From assembly GCA_009776805.1 (NCBI GenBank), contig WRNB01000004.1, positions 1-49,116 of the forward strand: DNA of 49,116 nucleotides, in the 5' to 3' direction. Below are positions 27,344-35,527 of the stretch, piece by piece (position 1 is the stretch's first letter; each line of letters opens with the position of its first letter). The stretch is from Candidatus Bathycorpusculum grumuli (GTDB taxonomy: Archaea; Thermoproteota; Bathyarchaeia; Bathyarchaeales; Bathycorpusculaceae). The notes below the pieces were generated by a model. That model was not told the DNA's origin. It made no database searches and worked only from the letters and a program-made list of their open reading frames with translations. Made by a program: the position numbers and the translations under genes.

Positions 27344-28045
27344 ATGAATCCCAAACAAATGCTGGTTTCCGTTGTCATTCCGCTGTACAATGAGGAGCAA
27401 ACTATAGGGAATATTATTGAACGTGTTGATGCTGTTATGAAGCAGACTGGTCTGAAATATGAAATTATAGTGGTTGATGACCGTTCATTTGATAATTCTG
27501 TTATGGTTACTAAAAAGTATGCTGTGCGGTTGTACAGTTTATTGGTACATGGAGGTAAAGGTATGGGTTTACGTGCAGGGTTTGCAAAGGTTAAGGGAGA
27601 TTTGGTAGTAACCATTGACTCTGATGGTTCACATCTTCCTGAAGAGTTACCAAGATTACTTTACCCTGTTTTAAGTAATAAAGCGGATTTAGTTATTGGA
27701 TCTCGTTATCTACAACAGAAAAAAGTTATGGCTAAGAAACTTAATGTGTTTGGGGTTAAAATTTTTAATTTGTTTATTCAAATGTTTACAGGTGTTTATG
27801 TTACTGATTCACAGTCTGGTTATAGGGTAATGAAACGGGAAGTTCTTAGTGTTCAACATTTGAAGTCATGTGGGTATGAGATAGAGACAGAAATGTTGGT
27901 GAAAACTGTTAAGAGTTGTTATCGTGTGTTTGAAGTGCCGATAAGTTTTGAGCAGCGTACTTATGGCGTGTCAGGTGTTGATTATGTGCATGATGTTTTT
28001 AGAATTTTTGTTTCGATAATTTCTGCAAGGTTGAGGGGTGTGTAA
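27344..28045 (+). CDS. Family 2 glycosyltransferase, dolichol-phosphate mannosyltransferase-like
   Basis: A 233-aa GT2 enzyme without obvious C-terminal helices, typical of soluble dolichyl-phosphate sugar synthases (DPM1/Dpm-like): VVIPLYNEEQTIGNI at the start, EIIVVDDRSFDNS, TIDSDGSHLPEELPRLL (DSD metal site), ADLVIGSRY, and the acceptor-side SGYRVMKREV. Presumed to load a nucleotide sugar onto dolichol phosphate at the inner membrane face for N-glycans or surface glycans. It is the first of three same-strand sugar genes; the next starts 3 bases after its stop. Likely leaderless. Confidence 0.82.
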   Translation: MNPKQMLVSVVIPLYNEEQTIGNIIERVDAVMKQTGLKYEIIVVDDRSFDNSVMVTKKYAVRLYSLLVHGGKGMGLRAGFAKVKGDLVVTIDSDGSHLPEELPRLLYPVLSNKADLVIGSRYLQQKKVMAKKLNVFGVKIFNLFIQMFTGVYVTDSQSGYRVMKREVLSVQHLKSCGYEIETEMLVKTVKSCYRVFEVPISFEQRTYGVSGVDYVHDVFRIFVSIISARLRGV

Positions 28046-28047
28046 AG

Positions 28048-29034
28048 TTGTCTGATGTTTTGCCTAAAGTGTCGGTGATTGTATGTTCAATGAATAATGA
28101 GGAGACAATTGAGGAATGTCTGCAGTCGTTGTTGTCACAAAATTATCCGCAGGGACACATAGAAATTATTTTGGTTGATGGCGGATCAAAAGATAGAACA
28201 GTGCAAATTGCCAAAAAATATCCTGTTAAAGTTCATCAGGTTACTTTGAATTGTCCTGCAGCATATAATTATGCACAGAGAATTGCTTGTTACTCAATTT
28301 TAGGTTTTGTAGATTCTGATGCTAAAGTTGAGGCGGATTGGTTAAGAAAACTTGTGACGCGTATAGATGAAGAAAATGTTGGTGGTGTTAGCGGTTCTAT
28401 TGATACTTGGAATGTGAAGAATCCGTGGGCGCGCAGTATTGGGTACGAGTTAAAAGTTAGGTATTGTCGTATTGGCAGATACACTGGGCGTATAGCCACT
28501 ATGAATTTGTTACTTAAAAGAAATGTTATTGAAGATGTGGGTGGATGGGCAGAAGACATGCCAAGTCAGTATGACACAGAATTTGGTTACAGGTTAGCTT
28601 TGAAAGGCTATAAAATTGCTTATGAACCAACTGCCGTGTGTTATCATTATAATCGTTCTACGCTTCAAAAGTTTTATCGGCAACAGTTACAGTACGGTAA
28701 AAATACGTTGCGCCTGTATTTTAAATATGGTGTTTTAGCGCGTGGTGATGAAATTACTGATGTTGGCATGAACATTCAACCAATTTGGTTTTTAGTGTCA
28801 GTGATTAGTTTCTTGTTAGGTGTAATACCGTTTCTGCGTCCTTTGTGGTTTTTAACAGGAATTTTGTCTTTAACATTATTAACTTATTATGTGTATTCAT
28901 CAACAAAAATTGCGGTTAAATTCAAAGACAAATCTGCGATACGACTGGTATTGCTATATTATGTACGAGCTATTGCATGGTTTAATGGAGCCGTAATTAC
29001 AACCATAACATATCTTAGAGGTAAACTCAAATGA
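28048..29034 (+). CDS. Family 2 glycosyltransferase with C-terminal membrane helices
   Basis: A 328-aa GT2: VSVIVCSMNNEETIEECL, IILVDGGSKDRTVQIA, DSDAKVEADW (DSD site) and a QYDTEFGYRLALKGYKI acceptor block, followed by about two to three hydrophobic segments (250-275, 300-325) that would hold it in the membrane. It probably adds a sugar to a lipid-linked glycan. The start is TTG with GAGGGGTG upstream; it overlaps the next gene by ATGA, so all three sugar genes are one operon. Confidence 0.8.
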   Translation: MSDVLPKVSVIVCSMNNEETIEECLQSLLSQNYPQGHIEIILVDGGSKDRTVQIAKKYPVKVHQVTLNCPAAYNYAQRIACYSILGFVDSDAKVEADWLRKLVTRIDEENVGGVSGSIDTWNVKNPWARSIGYELKVRYCRIGRYTGRIATMNLLLKRNVIEDVGGWAEDMPSQYDTEFGYRLALKGYKIAYEPTAVCYHYNRSTLQKFYRQQLQYGKNTLRLYFKYGVLARGDEITDVGMNIQPIWFLVSVISFLLGVIPFLRPLWFLTGILSLTLLTYYVYSSTKIAVKFKDKSAIRLVLLYYVRAIAWFNGAVITTITYLRGKLK

Positions 29035-30230
29035 CTAAACAAAATATCTGTTTTATCTCACCTGAATATTGGCCACTTACTGGTGGAACAGGAGCTTACA
29101 TATATTATCTTTCAAACGCGTTAATGAAAAACGGGTATAACATCAATATTGTTACTGGCGCAAACCAAAATTTTGATGTTCAAGTTAATAATCAACTTAA
29201 AGTGTATTTTCAGAAAATTCCAAAAATACCCATCATAAAATCGTTCATGCTTGCAAAAGCCAGTTATAATAAACTTTACAGTATTCGTAACACAACAAAT
29301 ATTGATATTACTCACCCACAGTTACCATTGACACCTAGTTTTGCTGTTCCACCTCATTTTGGAAAAAATCTTGTCTGTACTGTTCACTCCACTTGGAAAG
29401 GTGAAGCAGAAGCGATAAAAGAAGAGGCCTACAACCATTTAAATGCGAACGAAAAATTTCTTGTAAGTTTTAACAGGTTTTTACGTTTTTTTGAAGTAGG
29501 TATGATTAAACGTGCCAATCGGGTTATTGCCGTAAGTGATTTTACGCGTAAGGAATTAAAAAAATATTATAATATACCTGAAAATCGCATCCGTGTTGTT
29601 CACAATGGCGTTAATACACACAAGTTTCAACCCGCTGAAAACAAGCAAAAAATTAAAACTGAACTTGGATTAAATCCTGAAGACACAATAATACTCTCAG
29701 TGGGCAGATTATACGCCAGAAAAGGTCTTTTTACCTTGATTGAAGCTATGCCAGCTGTGGTTAAACAGTTTAAACACGTTAAATTTGTAATAAGTGGCAA
29801 AGGTCAAAGTGATGAAATGGCAAAACTTGATGCCCATGCTAAACGGTTAGGAGTAAAAGATAATATAATCTTTACAGGTTATTATCCTGATCAGAAGTTG
29901 CCTAAACTTTATCAAGCGGCGGATGTTTTTGCATTTTCAACTTTTTATGAGCATCATCCTTTTGCAGTGCTTGAAGCACTTTCAACTGGGTTGCCAGTAG
30001 TGACAACAACTGTTGGAGGTATTGCTGAAACAATTGAAACGGGTAAAAACGGTTTGTTAGTTAGGCCCTCTGATTCAAAACAGTTTTCAGATGCGCTTTT
30101 GTATTTGCTTGAACATCAAATGGAAGCAAGTGAAATGGGTTTAAATGCTCGTAAAATTATTGTTGAGCAGTATGATTGGAGTGTTTTGGTGAAAAAAACT
30201 ATGCAGATCTATGATGAAGTTTCCACATAG
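29031..30230 (+). CDS. Family 4 glycosyltransferase
   Basis: A 399-aa GT4/GT-B enzyme. The N-domain starts with ICFISPEYWPLTGGTGAYIYY (in two parts ICFISPEYWP, LTGGTGAYIY); the middle holds RVIAVSDFTRKEL and VVHNGVNTHKF; the C-domain has LSVGRLYARKGLFTLIEAM and the donor-binding FSTFYEHHPFAVLEALSTGLP with the GxPVV pattern. Acts in the cytoplasm on a lipid-linked or surface glycan with an unknown nucleotide sugar. Last gene of the three-gene operon; the downstream 3'-motif at 30319 fits its orientation. Confidence 0.85.
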   Translation: MTKQNICFISPEYWPLTGGTGAYIYYLSNALMKNGYNINIVTGANQNFDVQVNNQLKVYFQKIPKIPIIKSFMLAKASYNKLYSIRNTTNIDITHPQLPLTPSFAVPPHFGKNLVCTVHSTWKGEAEAIKEEAYNHLNANEKFLVSFNRFLRFFEVGMIKRANRVIAVSDFTRKELKKYYNIPENRIRVVHNGVNTHKFQPAENKQKIKTELGLNPEDTIILSVGRLYARKGLFTLIEAMPAVVKQFKHVKFVISGKGQSDEMAKLDAHAKRLGVKDNIIFTGYYPDQKLPKLYQAADVFAFSTFYEHHPFAVLEALSTGLPVVTTTVGGIAETIETGKNGLLVRPSDSKQFSDALLYLLEHQMEASEMGLNARKIIVEQYDWSVLVKKTMQIYDEVST

Positions 30231-30318
30231 GTTATTTGAAAAATGAATTATGGTGTGTTTAACTTTGAAATGGTTTTATTTTGTGCGTTTTTGGTTAGAC
30301 CACGTTTTTATGTTGTTT

Positions 30319-30337
30319 GTATATGTTTAACTCACGT
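30319..30337 (+). repeat. 3'-motif copy behind the glycosyltransferase operon
   Basis: GTATATGTTTAACTCACGT is the reverse complement of ACGTGAGCTAAACACATAC at 13990-14008, allowing three changes. Other copies: 13866, 23337, 31536 and, inverted, 45601. Confidence 0.45.
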
Positions 30338-30790
30338 AGTTGTGCATACATAAATGTGTGTAGTGCGTGTTTGGTTCTTTAAGGTTTTTGTGTTATTTTT
30401 TTACTTATTTTCTCTTCTTTAGTTGTTATAACGTTACGGTGAATGCATGAAAAAGTTTAGGATAATTTGGCTGAGAAAATAGTTATTTATCGTATACGTT
30501 GGTATATTGAAAAAATTGGCGGTTCCTAAAAACATGAGACTTTCTATGAAGCATCGCAAAAATGTCGATATGAGTCTGGTTTTATGTCGGTGTCTTGTTT
30601 TATTCCGTTTTTTAGGCTTTCATATGTAAGTTGTGTCATTTAGGATAATTTTTGGTTAGTTAGTTGATTTGTTGTGTTGTTATGTCACCGTGTCAAGTGT
30701 TTATTTTGAAAATATTGCTGCAATAGAAATTTGATGCAAATAATATTCTTAAAAGCACACAACAATAGATTTTTTAAGCATGACTCAATA

Positions 30791-30798
30791 TTTATAAA
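30791..30798 (+). promoter_or_regulatory. TATA box of the zinc-ribbon gene
   Basis: TTTATAAA lies 20-27 bases before ATG 30818, so the transcript would be leaderless or almost so, although a GGAG (30803-30806) also lies in the window between them. Confidence 0.5.
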
Positions 30799-30817
30799 TA
30801 ATGGAGATAAATAAGAT

Positions 30818-31513
30818 ATGTCAGACTTAAAACCAATTGGAACTTGTTCAAACTGTGGCAAGCTTCACAAAGTTGGACAAACTTGTTATTGCACAAAATG
30901 TGGAGAAATCTACACAACAGACCACATATGTGATCAAATCGTACGACCACTTATTTGTTCAAGATGTGGAAAAACAAACACAGCACGACACATTTGTGTA
31001 CCAAAAAGCCTTCAATGTCCAATATGTGGCAAATCTACCGTAGAAATAGAAACATGCCCAGGTCTGTTCAGCCACCGTAAACGTGTATGTCCAGTTTGTT
31101 TGCAACCATTTAGGAGAACGAAATGTGCCAGATGTGGTAAAATTTGGATAGGCTGCGGATGTCCACACAAACATGTCTGTCTACCACGAATTAGGTGTCC
31201 AGTATGTGGAGGGTTACTCGGCAGGTGTAAATGTTGTTTGCTTCAAAAAATTGTTTCCGAAAAAGAATTGGTCAAATATTTGGATGATGGATGGGTTTTG
31301 AAGATGCAGTTGCAGTCTGGTGATGTTCTCTTGGAGAAAGAGATGGATGTTGAAACAATTGTTGATACTGTGATGGAACAGGCGCAGAAGCAGATAGATG
31401 TTGAAGTGTCTAAAGTGGATGTTGAAAAAGTCACTGAGACCGTGATGGAGCAGGCAAACAAGCAGATAGCTGAAGCAATAACAAAAGAGAAACAAAGATT
31501 ATTGAAAGAATAA
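30818..31513 (+). CDS. Multi-zinc-ribbon protein with a C-terminal coiled-coil-like tail
   Basis: A 231-aa protein. The first 145 residues carry about ten CxxC knuckles (CSNC, CTKC, CSRC, CPIC, CPVC, CARC, CPVC and others) that would form four or five zinc ribbons. Then ELVKYLDDGWVLKMQLQSGD looks like the small DUF-type fold found at the ends of archaeal integrase-like proteins, and the last 60 residues (VETIVDTVMEQAQKQID and VEKVTETVMEQANKQI) are a tandemly repeated charged helix of about 26 aa. Zinc ribbon proteins of this sort may bind nucleic acid or partner proteins; the function is unknown. Confidence 0.65.
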   Translation: MSDLKPIGTCSNCGKLHKVGQTCYCTKCGEIYTTDHICDQIVRPLICSRCGKTNTARHICVPKSLQCPICGKSTVEIETCPGLFSHRKRVCPVCLQPFRRTKCARCGKIWIGCGCPHKHVCLPRIRCPVCGGLLGRCKCCLLQKIVSEKELVKYLDDGWVLKMQLQSGDVLLEKEMDVETIVDTVMEQAQKQIDVEVSKVDVEKVTETVMEQANKQIAEAITKEKQRLLKE

Positions 31514-31535
31514 TCAACATTTTTTTTCTTTTTTT
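31514..31535 (+). terminator. Oligo-T terminator after the zinc-ribbon gene
   Basis: Directly after the TAA come runs of 8 and 7 T separated by a C (about 31520-31535), a typical archaeal poly-U signal. Confidence 0.55.
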
Positions 31536-31556
31536 GTGTTTATTTAACTCGCGTGA
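31536..31556 (+). repeat. 3'-motif copy behind the zinc-ribbon gene
   Basis: GTGTTTATTTAACTCGCGTG, a looser copy of the GTATGTGTTTAGCTC family, directly after the terminator. Confidence 0.3.
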
Positions 31557-31594
31557 TTTTTAGCATTTATGTCAAAAAAATGTTTGGGCAAGTA

Positions 31595-31800
31595 TGCGTG
31601 TTCAATTATGTTTGTTGAACAAAAAAATATAAAAAAGTTAAAACTTAACGAAAAATGAGTTAACTAAAAACACGTTTTCGCCGAGAACTAAATCATACTG
31701 TACGTGTACAATTATGTTTGCTTAACAAAAAATAGCATATAAAATTGAGTTTTAGTGAAAAAAGAGTTAATTAAAAACTCGTTTTTGTTGAGAATTAAAT
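31595..31800. repeat. Two tandem copies of a 106-bp unit
   Basis: Unit 1 begins at 31595 (TGCGTGTTCAATTATGTTTG) and unit 2 at 31701 (TACGTGTACAATTATGTTTG), spaced 106 bases, each ending in a GAGAACTAAAT or GAGAATTAAAT stretch. Unit 2 carries TTAGTGAAAAAAGAG, also found in the hairpins at 13881 and 23351. They lie between convergent genes and code for nothing visible. Confidence 0.6.
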
Positions 31801-31809
31801 ATATATGAA

Positions 31810-32787
31810 TTAAGTGTCAGGTTTTGGTTCGTCTACAGATTTACCTCTGTAAGTCATAGTGATTTTTTGAAAGAGTTTTACAACATCTAAAGAGCAGAAC
31901 AACATTTTTGTTAAGTATTCGTGTTGGTAAATAATTATTTGTGTTTTAACGGGCAAATCAATACGTGGGGGTTCGAAGTAGTGAGCGACAGCTGAAACTG
32001 GGATACCTTCTTCTTTGATACTGTTTTCTTGCAGTCCAGTTTTTTTGGCAACATAATTTAAGTATGTATCTTTCCAGTCAAGTTTCATAATTTTTGCTGC
32101 CACAATGTCTAATGATAAGGCGTTGGTGCTAGTTAACATGAGATTCATTTGAACTGGTTTACCTTTAGTTGGTCCATTGCCTTCAATACCAACGCGTGCA
32201 TCCATAATTGTTAAAGCAGGTTTGAAAAGTGTATATAAATGGTAGAAGACTTCGGGCAAATATGGGTGGAGGTATATGCGTTTGTTGCTAGGTATACACC
32301 CGAATAGATTTTTTATTGCTCCACTATAGGCCATAAATTCATGTGTTTTCATTAAAGGTAAATCGATTACAGCATCAGCATCCATGATAGTTTTAGGCAA
32401 GAAAAGTCGTTTTACAGATGTAGCCTTGTTGAGTTTTACTTCAACTATCTTGTCCTCTGAGAGGTTAATCACTGTTCCACCTGCTTTTTCAACTGCTTTT
32501 TTCATACCTGTCTTGTTAAATGCGGTCCAACATGGGTAATTAAACCCGTTAGATTCACCTACTATAACATTACTGTTTTGATTGCGGAGTAAACCAATTA
32601 ATTCGCCTGTTAATTCTGGGTCTGTTACCACGCCAGGCAAATATTCTGGGTGACTTAGATTTGGTTTAATGAAAATTTGTTTTTTACTGTGTAAATCAGC
32701 GTTAGCAACAGCTTCTTTTAAAATATCACTTATAGATGTATCTTGTGTACGGTAAATTTTTACTGAGTGTAAAGTTTTTTGTGACAT
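31810..32787 (-). CDS. DUF362 protein
   Basis: A 325-aa protein of the DUF362 family: KKQIFIKPNLSHPEYLPGVV, TDPELTGELIGLL, NVIVGESNGFNY, ADAVIDLPLMKTHEF, SGAIKNLFGCIPSNK, and a C-terminal LDIVAAKIMKLDWKDTYL. No extra ferredoxin domain is present. Some DUF362 relatives are associated with iron-sulfur or corrinoid-protein activation, but the activity is generally unknown. ATG 32787 overlaps the upstream stop as TAATG and has GGGAG about 9 bases ahead, so it is coupled to the radical SAM gene; this pairing is the best functional clue. Confidence 0.82.
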   Translation of the reverse strand: MSQKTLHSVKIYRTQDTSISDILKEAVANADLHSKKQIFIKPNLSHPEYLPGVVTDPELTGELIGLLRNQNSNVIVGESNGFNYPCWTAFNKTGMKKAVEKAGGTVINLSEDKIVEVKLNKATSVKRLFLPKTIMDADAVIDLPLMKTHEFMAYSGAIKNLFGCIPSNKRIYLHPYLPEVFYHLYTLFKPALTIMDARVGIEGNGPTKGKPVQMNLMLTSTNALSLDIVAAKIMKLDWKDTYLNYVAKKTGLQENSIKEEGIPVSAVAHYFEPPRIDLPVKTQIIIYQHEYLTKMLFCSLDVVKLFQKITMTYRGKSVDEPKPDT

Positions 32788-34202
32788 TATGTTTTTGCTC
32801 CCATAAGGCATCCAGGATCACCGTTAAGGGTATCACCGCTGTGGTATGCAGCTGATCTTGCTCTGCAGCCTCCGCAGATGTATTTATATGTGCATTTGCT
32901 ACATGAGCCTTTCAGATTAGATCTGTTGCGAAAAGCATTAAATAGTGGCGCGTTAAGCCAAATGTTTTTGAATGTTTGGGTTTTTAGGTTACCAACGTTT
33001 GTGGGTAAAAACACGCATGGACGTACATCACCTTGTGGGGAAATAGAACAGTAGAGTCTACCTGCACCACATCCACCAATAAATTCGCCTAGAGGTACAG
33101 CTTTTTTTGTCACTGTTACAGTTTGCATGTGTGCTAAAGCCATGGTGACTTCGCCTGTGCCTGATTTGCCTTGATATTGTGCTGCGACTCGCGCTAGTTG
33201 TGGTGCTGTGGCTAAAATAGTAGTTTTACATCCTGCTGACATACGATTTAACAAGTATTTCATTACTTGCTCTCGTTCTTGAGGTGAGAGGTCTTGGTCT
33301 GCGTGGTCTTTACCGCGTCCAGCGGGAATAAAATTGAAGTAGGTAAATCGTTCTACTTCTAATTGTTCAGCTAAATCAATAATACTAGGTAATTCTGCCA
33401 TGTTGTTTTTTCCTACGGTAGTAGCTATACAAGTACAAATATCTGCCTCTACACAATTTTTAAGACCAACAAGTGCCTTTTCGAAAGCTCCATCAATACC
33501 ACGAAAGGCGTCATGTGTTTTAGCAGTTGCACCATCTATGCTTATGTCCACATAGTTAACTTTTGCTTCTTTGAGTTTTTGCACATTTTCTTTAGTGAGT
33601 AAAGTGCCGTTTGAGGCAAGAGAAACGTATAATCCGCGGTCAGCTGCGTGACGAGCTACTTGGAAGAAGTCTTTACGAGTTAAAGGTTCTCCGCCACTAA
33701 AAGCTAAAGCGGTAATATGTGCATCAGCAAGTTGATCTACAATAGCTAATGCTTGTTCGGTAGTTAATTCGTTCTCTTCAACTTCACCACTGTTTGAGTA
33801 GCAGTGTTTACAACGTAGATTGCATTTATGTGTAAAGTCCCAAACTACCAAAAAAGGTGCACAAAGAGTTATAGGTTTTTTAATTCCAAAGTGTTCAAAA
33901 GATTCTACAAGATTAAGTACAGCGTTTCTGGCATATTTGTCGGTTAATAATTGTTCTACTTTTGCTCGTTTAAAACCAAGTGCTTTGCGTAAAAATTCAA
34001 TCCAAAACGCGATAATATGGTTGTAAGAAGAACTGCAATTCTCACAATGTGCACTGTTTTTTTTGCCATAGTTATCTAATGCTGCCTCGAGAACTGTACG
34101 ACCACACATGTTACATTTACGGAGAGATAACTGGAGCATTTTTTTGGTCATTGGCATACTAACTATTGCATTCCAGAAAGTGTCATAACTAAGTACACTC
34201 AT
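32787..34202 (-). CDS. Radical SAM/SPASM protein with an N-terminal zinc-finger-like part
   Basis: A 471-aa enzyme. C30, C33, C53 and C56 in the first 60 residues could bind zinc or a cluster. The SAM cluster cysteines are C127, C131 and C134 (CNLRCKHC), followed by AFSGGEPLTRKDF and later YVDISIDGA. The SPASM end contains GGCGAGRLYCSISPQGDVRP, then CVFLPTNVGNL and CSKCTYKYICGGCRARS with many cysteines for auxiliary clusters. Its ending matches that of the gene at 16893, so both belong to the same broad archaeal group (AhbC/D, tungsten-enzyme maturases, peptide maturases). The partner is the downstream DUF362 gene. The substrate is unknown. GGGAG lies about 11 bases before ATG 34202. Confidence 0.85.
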   Translation of the reverse strand: MSVLSYDTFWNAIVSMPMTKKMLQLSLRKCNMCGRTVLEAALDNYGKKNSAHCENCSSSYNHIIAFWIEFLRKALGFKRAKVEQLLTDKYARNAVLNLVESFEHFGIKKPITLCAPFLVVWDFTHKCNLRCKHCYSNSGEVEENELTTEQALAIVDQLADAHITALAFSGGEPLTRKDFFQVARHAADRGLYVSLASNGTLLTKENVQKLKEAKVNYVDISIDGATAKTHDAFRGIDGAFEKALVGLKNCVEADICTCIATTVGKNNMAELPSIIDLAEQLEVERFTYFNFIPAGRGKDHADQDLSPQEREQVMKYLLNRMSAGCKTTILATAPQLARVAAQYQGKSGTGEVTMALAHMQTVTVTKKAVPLGEFIGGCGAGRLYCSISPQGDVRPCVFLPTNVGNLKTQTFKNIWLNAPLFNAFRNRSNLKGSCSKCTYKYICGGCRARSAAYHSGDTLNGDPGCLMGAKT

Positions 34203-34325
34203 ACGATGTTCTCCCTAACATATAGTATTTAGTAACAGGTGTTAAATATTTCTCTAAACCTACCAACATATTGCATTATAATTCGCGTTGTGAAACAAGT
34301 GGTATTGCGAGTTTCTACAGATGAT

Positions 34326-35390
34326 TTACCCTATGAGATGTTTTAGACCAGGTATTTTTTTAAGAGGTATAATAATGAGTAAACAAGCACCTATTGTTAA
34401 AACGGTCATTAATGGTACACCTACAATGGAGTTGACAATATTGCCGTGTAATGAAAAACCAAAGAATCCTGTTTGGAACAGATAAATAAATATCATATGC
34501 ATTAGATATAGGGGTAACGTGTTTTCACTTATTACATGCATTAGTCGTTGTTTCCAAGATGGTTTGTTTATTTTAGAATCGTTTGGTGGTTTACCGTAAC
34601 TGTTTAGCAGTATAAAGAAAGGTATTGATGCTAAAATTGTGGTGGGACTATAGTAGTTGTGGAAAAAGTATGTGTCACTGTGATACATTATCATGAGACA
34701 AGTTGTAATAGCTGTCAAAGCAAGGCCTAAAGCGGTAAGTGTTACAAGAGTGAGACGTTTAACTTTTACATTAACAAGATATGCACCTATTACAAAATAA
34801 CCAAGAAAAACGGGAATAAGGAAAAAGTTTGGGTCTAACTGATATTGCCCTATACTTGCCCAGGTTATTATAGGTCCTAACGTGGTACCTATAGCCCATA
34901 AACATATAAAATATTTGAAGTGTTTAGCAGTAAAATTAGCAACAATAACACGTAACAGAGGCGTTAGAAGATAAAGACCTGCCAGCATGTAGAGATACCA
35001 AAGTATAAAGTATGGACCGTTTAAAATTCCATTTATAATAAAATCTTGGGTTAGTGGGTGATTTTCAACATAAAAAACCCAAAAAAAGAAAATAATACTC
35101 CAAAATAAGAATGGTAAACCAATGCGGCTAAAGCGTTTTTTGAAAAAGACACCTATTTCTTCATCTTTTTTAGATGGAGCAAGTAACAGTGCCCCCGACA
35201 ACATAAGAAACAAAGGCACACCCATCCTGCCAAAGCCTTGATAAATATCAAGTGTCCACCAACGTAAGAGGTCAAATCCCATGTGTTGACTGGTTAAATC
35301 ATTGGAAGCATGAAGCAGAATAACACCTACTATTGCTATAACACGGATTAAATCTACAGGTATAGCAAGTGTGTCTTTCTGCTGATCCAT
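34326..35390 (-). CDS. Acyltransferase 3 family membrane protein, copy 1
   Basis: A 354-aa integral membrane O-acyltransferase (OafA/NodX type) with about ten hydrophobic helices. The motif IAIVGVILLHASND (14-27) holds the conserved membrane histidine, and RMGVPLFLMLSGALLL and KRFSRIGLPFLFWSIIFF are the family's cytoplasmic R-rich turn. Expected to acetylate or acylate a surface sugar or lipid. The second copy at 35528-36598 is closely similar along its whole length, including the IIPLKKIPGLKHLIG end, so this is a tandem duplication. Confidence 0.85.
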   Translation of the reverse strand: MDQQKDTLAIPVDLIRVIAIVGVILLHASNDLTSQHMGFDLLRWWTLDIYQGFGRMGVPLFLMLSGALLLAPSKKDEEIGVFFKKRFSRIGLPFLFWSIIFFFWVFYVENHPLTQDFIINGILNGPYFILWYLYMLAGLYLLTPLLRVIVANFTAKHFKYFICLWAIGTTLGPIITWASIGQYQLDPNFFLIPVFLGYFVIGAYLVNVKVKRLTLVTLTALGLALTAITTCLMIMYHSDTYFFHNYYSPTTILASIPFFILLNSYGKPPNDSKINKPSWKQRLMHVISENTLPLYLMHMIFIYLFQTGFFGFSLHGNIVNSIVGVPLMTVLTIGACLLIIIPLKKIPGLKHLIG

Positions 35391-35527
35391 TAGTTAAGTC
35401 GCTCCAATACATATTAAGTGGTTTGTGGAAATATATTTTACGGAGTTTACAATATTTCTTTTTTTAGTTTTAACAGAGCAGTTGTTTATTTGTAAGATAT
35501 ATTGTTAGCAGGTATTTTATGGTTGAC

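Larger units (their letters stand above)
30231..30817. other. 587-base T/G-rich gap with a possible transposase remnant
   Basis: Contains the 3'-motif (30319-30337). A frame at 30479-30660 reads IYRIRWYIEKIGGS, a stop, GFMSVSCFIPFFRLSY, a stop and DNFWLV; the YRxRWxIE start and the aromatic ending resemble the end of an IS4/ISH3-type DDE transposase, but that is weak. Otherwise nothing recognisable. Confidence 0.3.

Noticed and set aside
27259-27615. N-terminal extension of the small membrane protein gene upstream of cobD
   Set aside because: It overlaps the opposite-strand glycosyltransferase start and promoter, and reads as its antisense; ATG 27258 fits the protein better.
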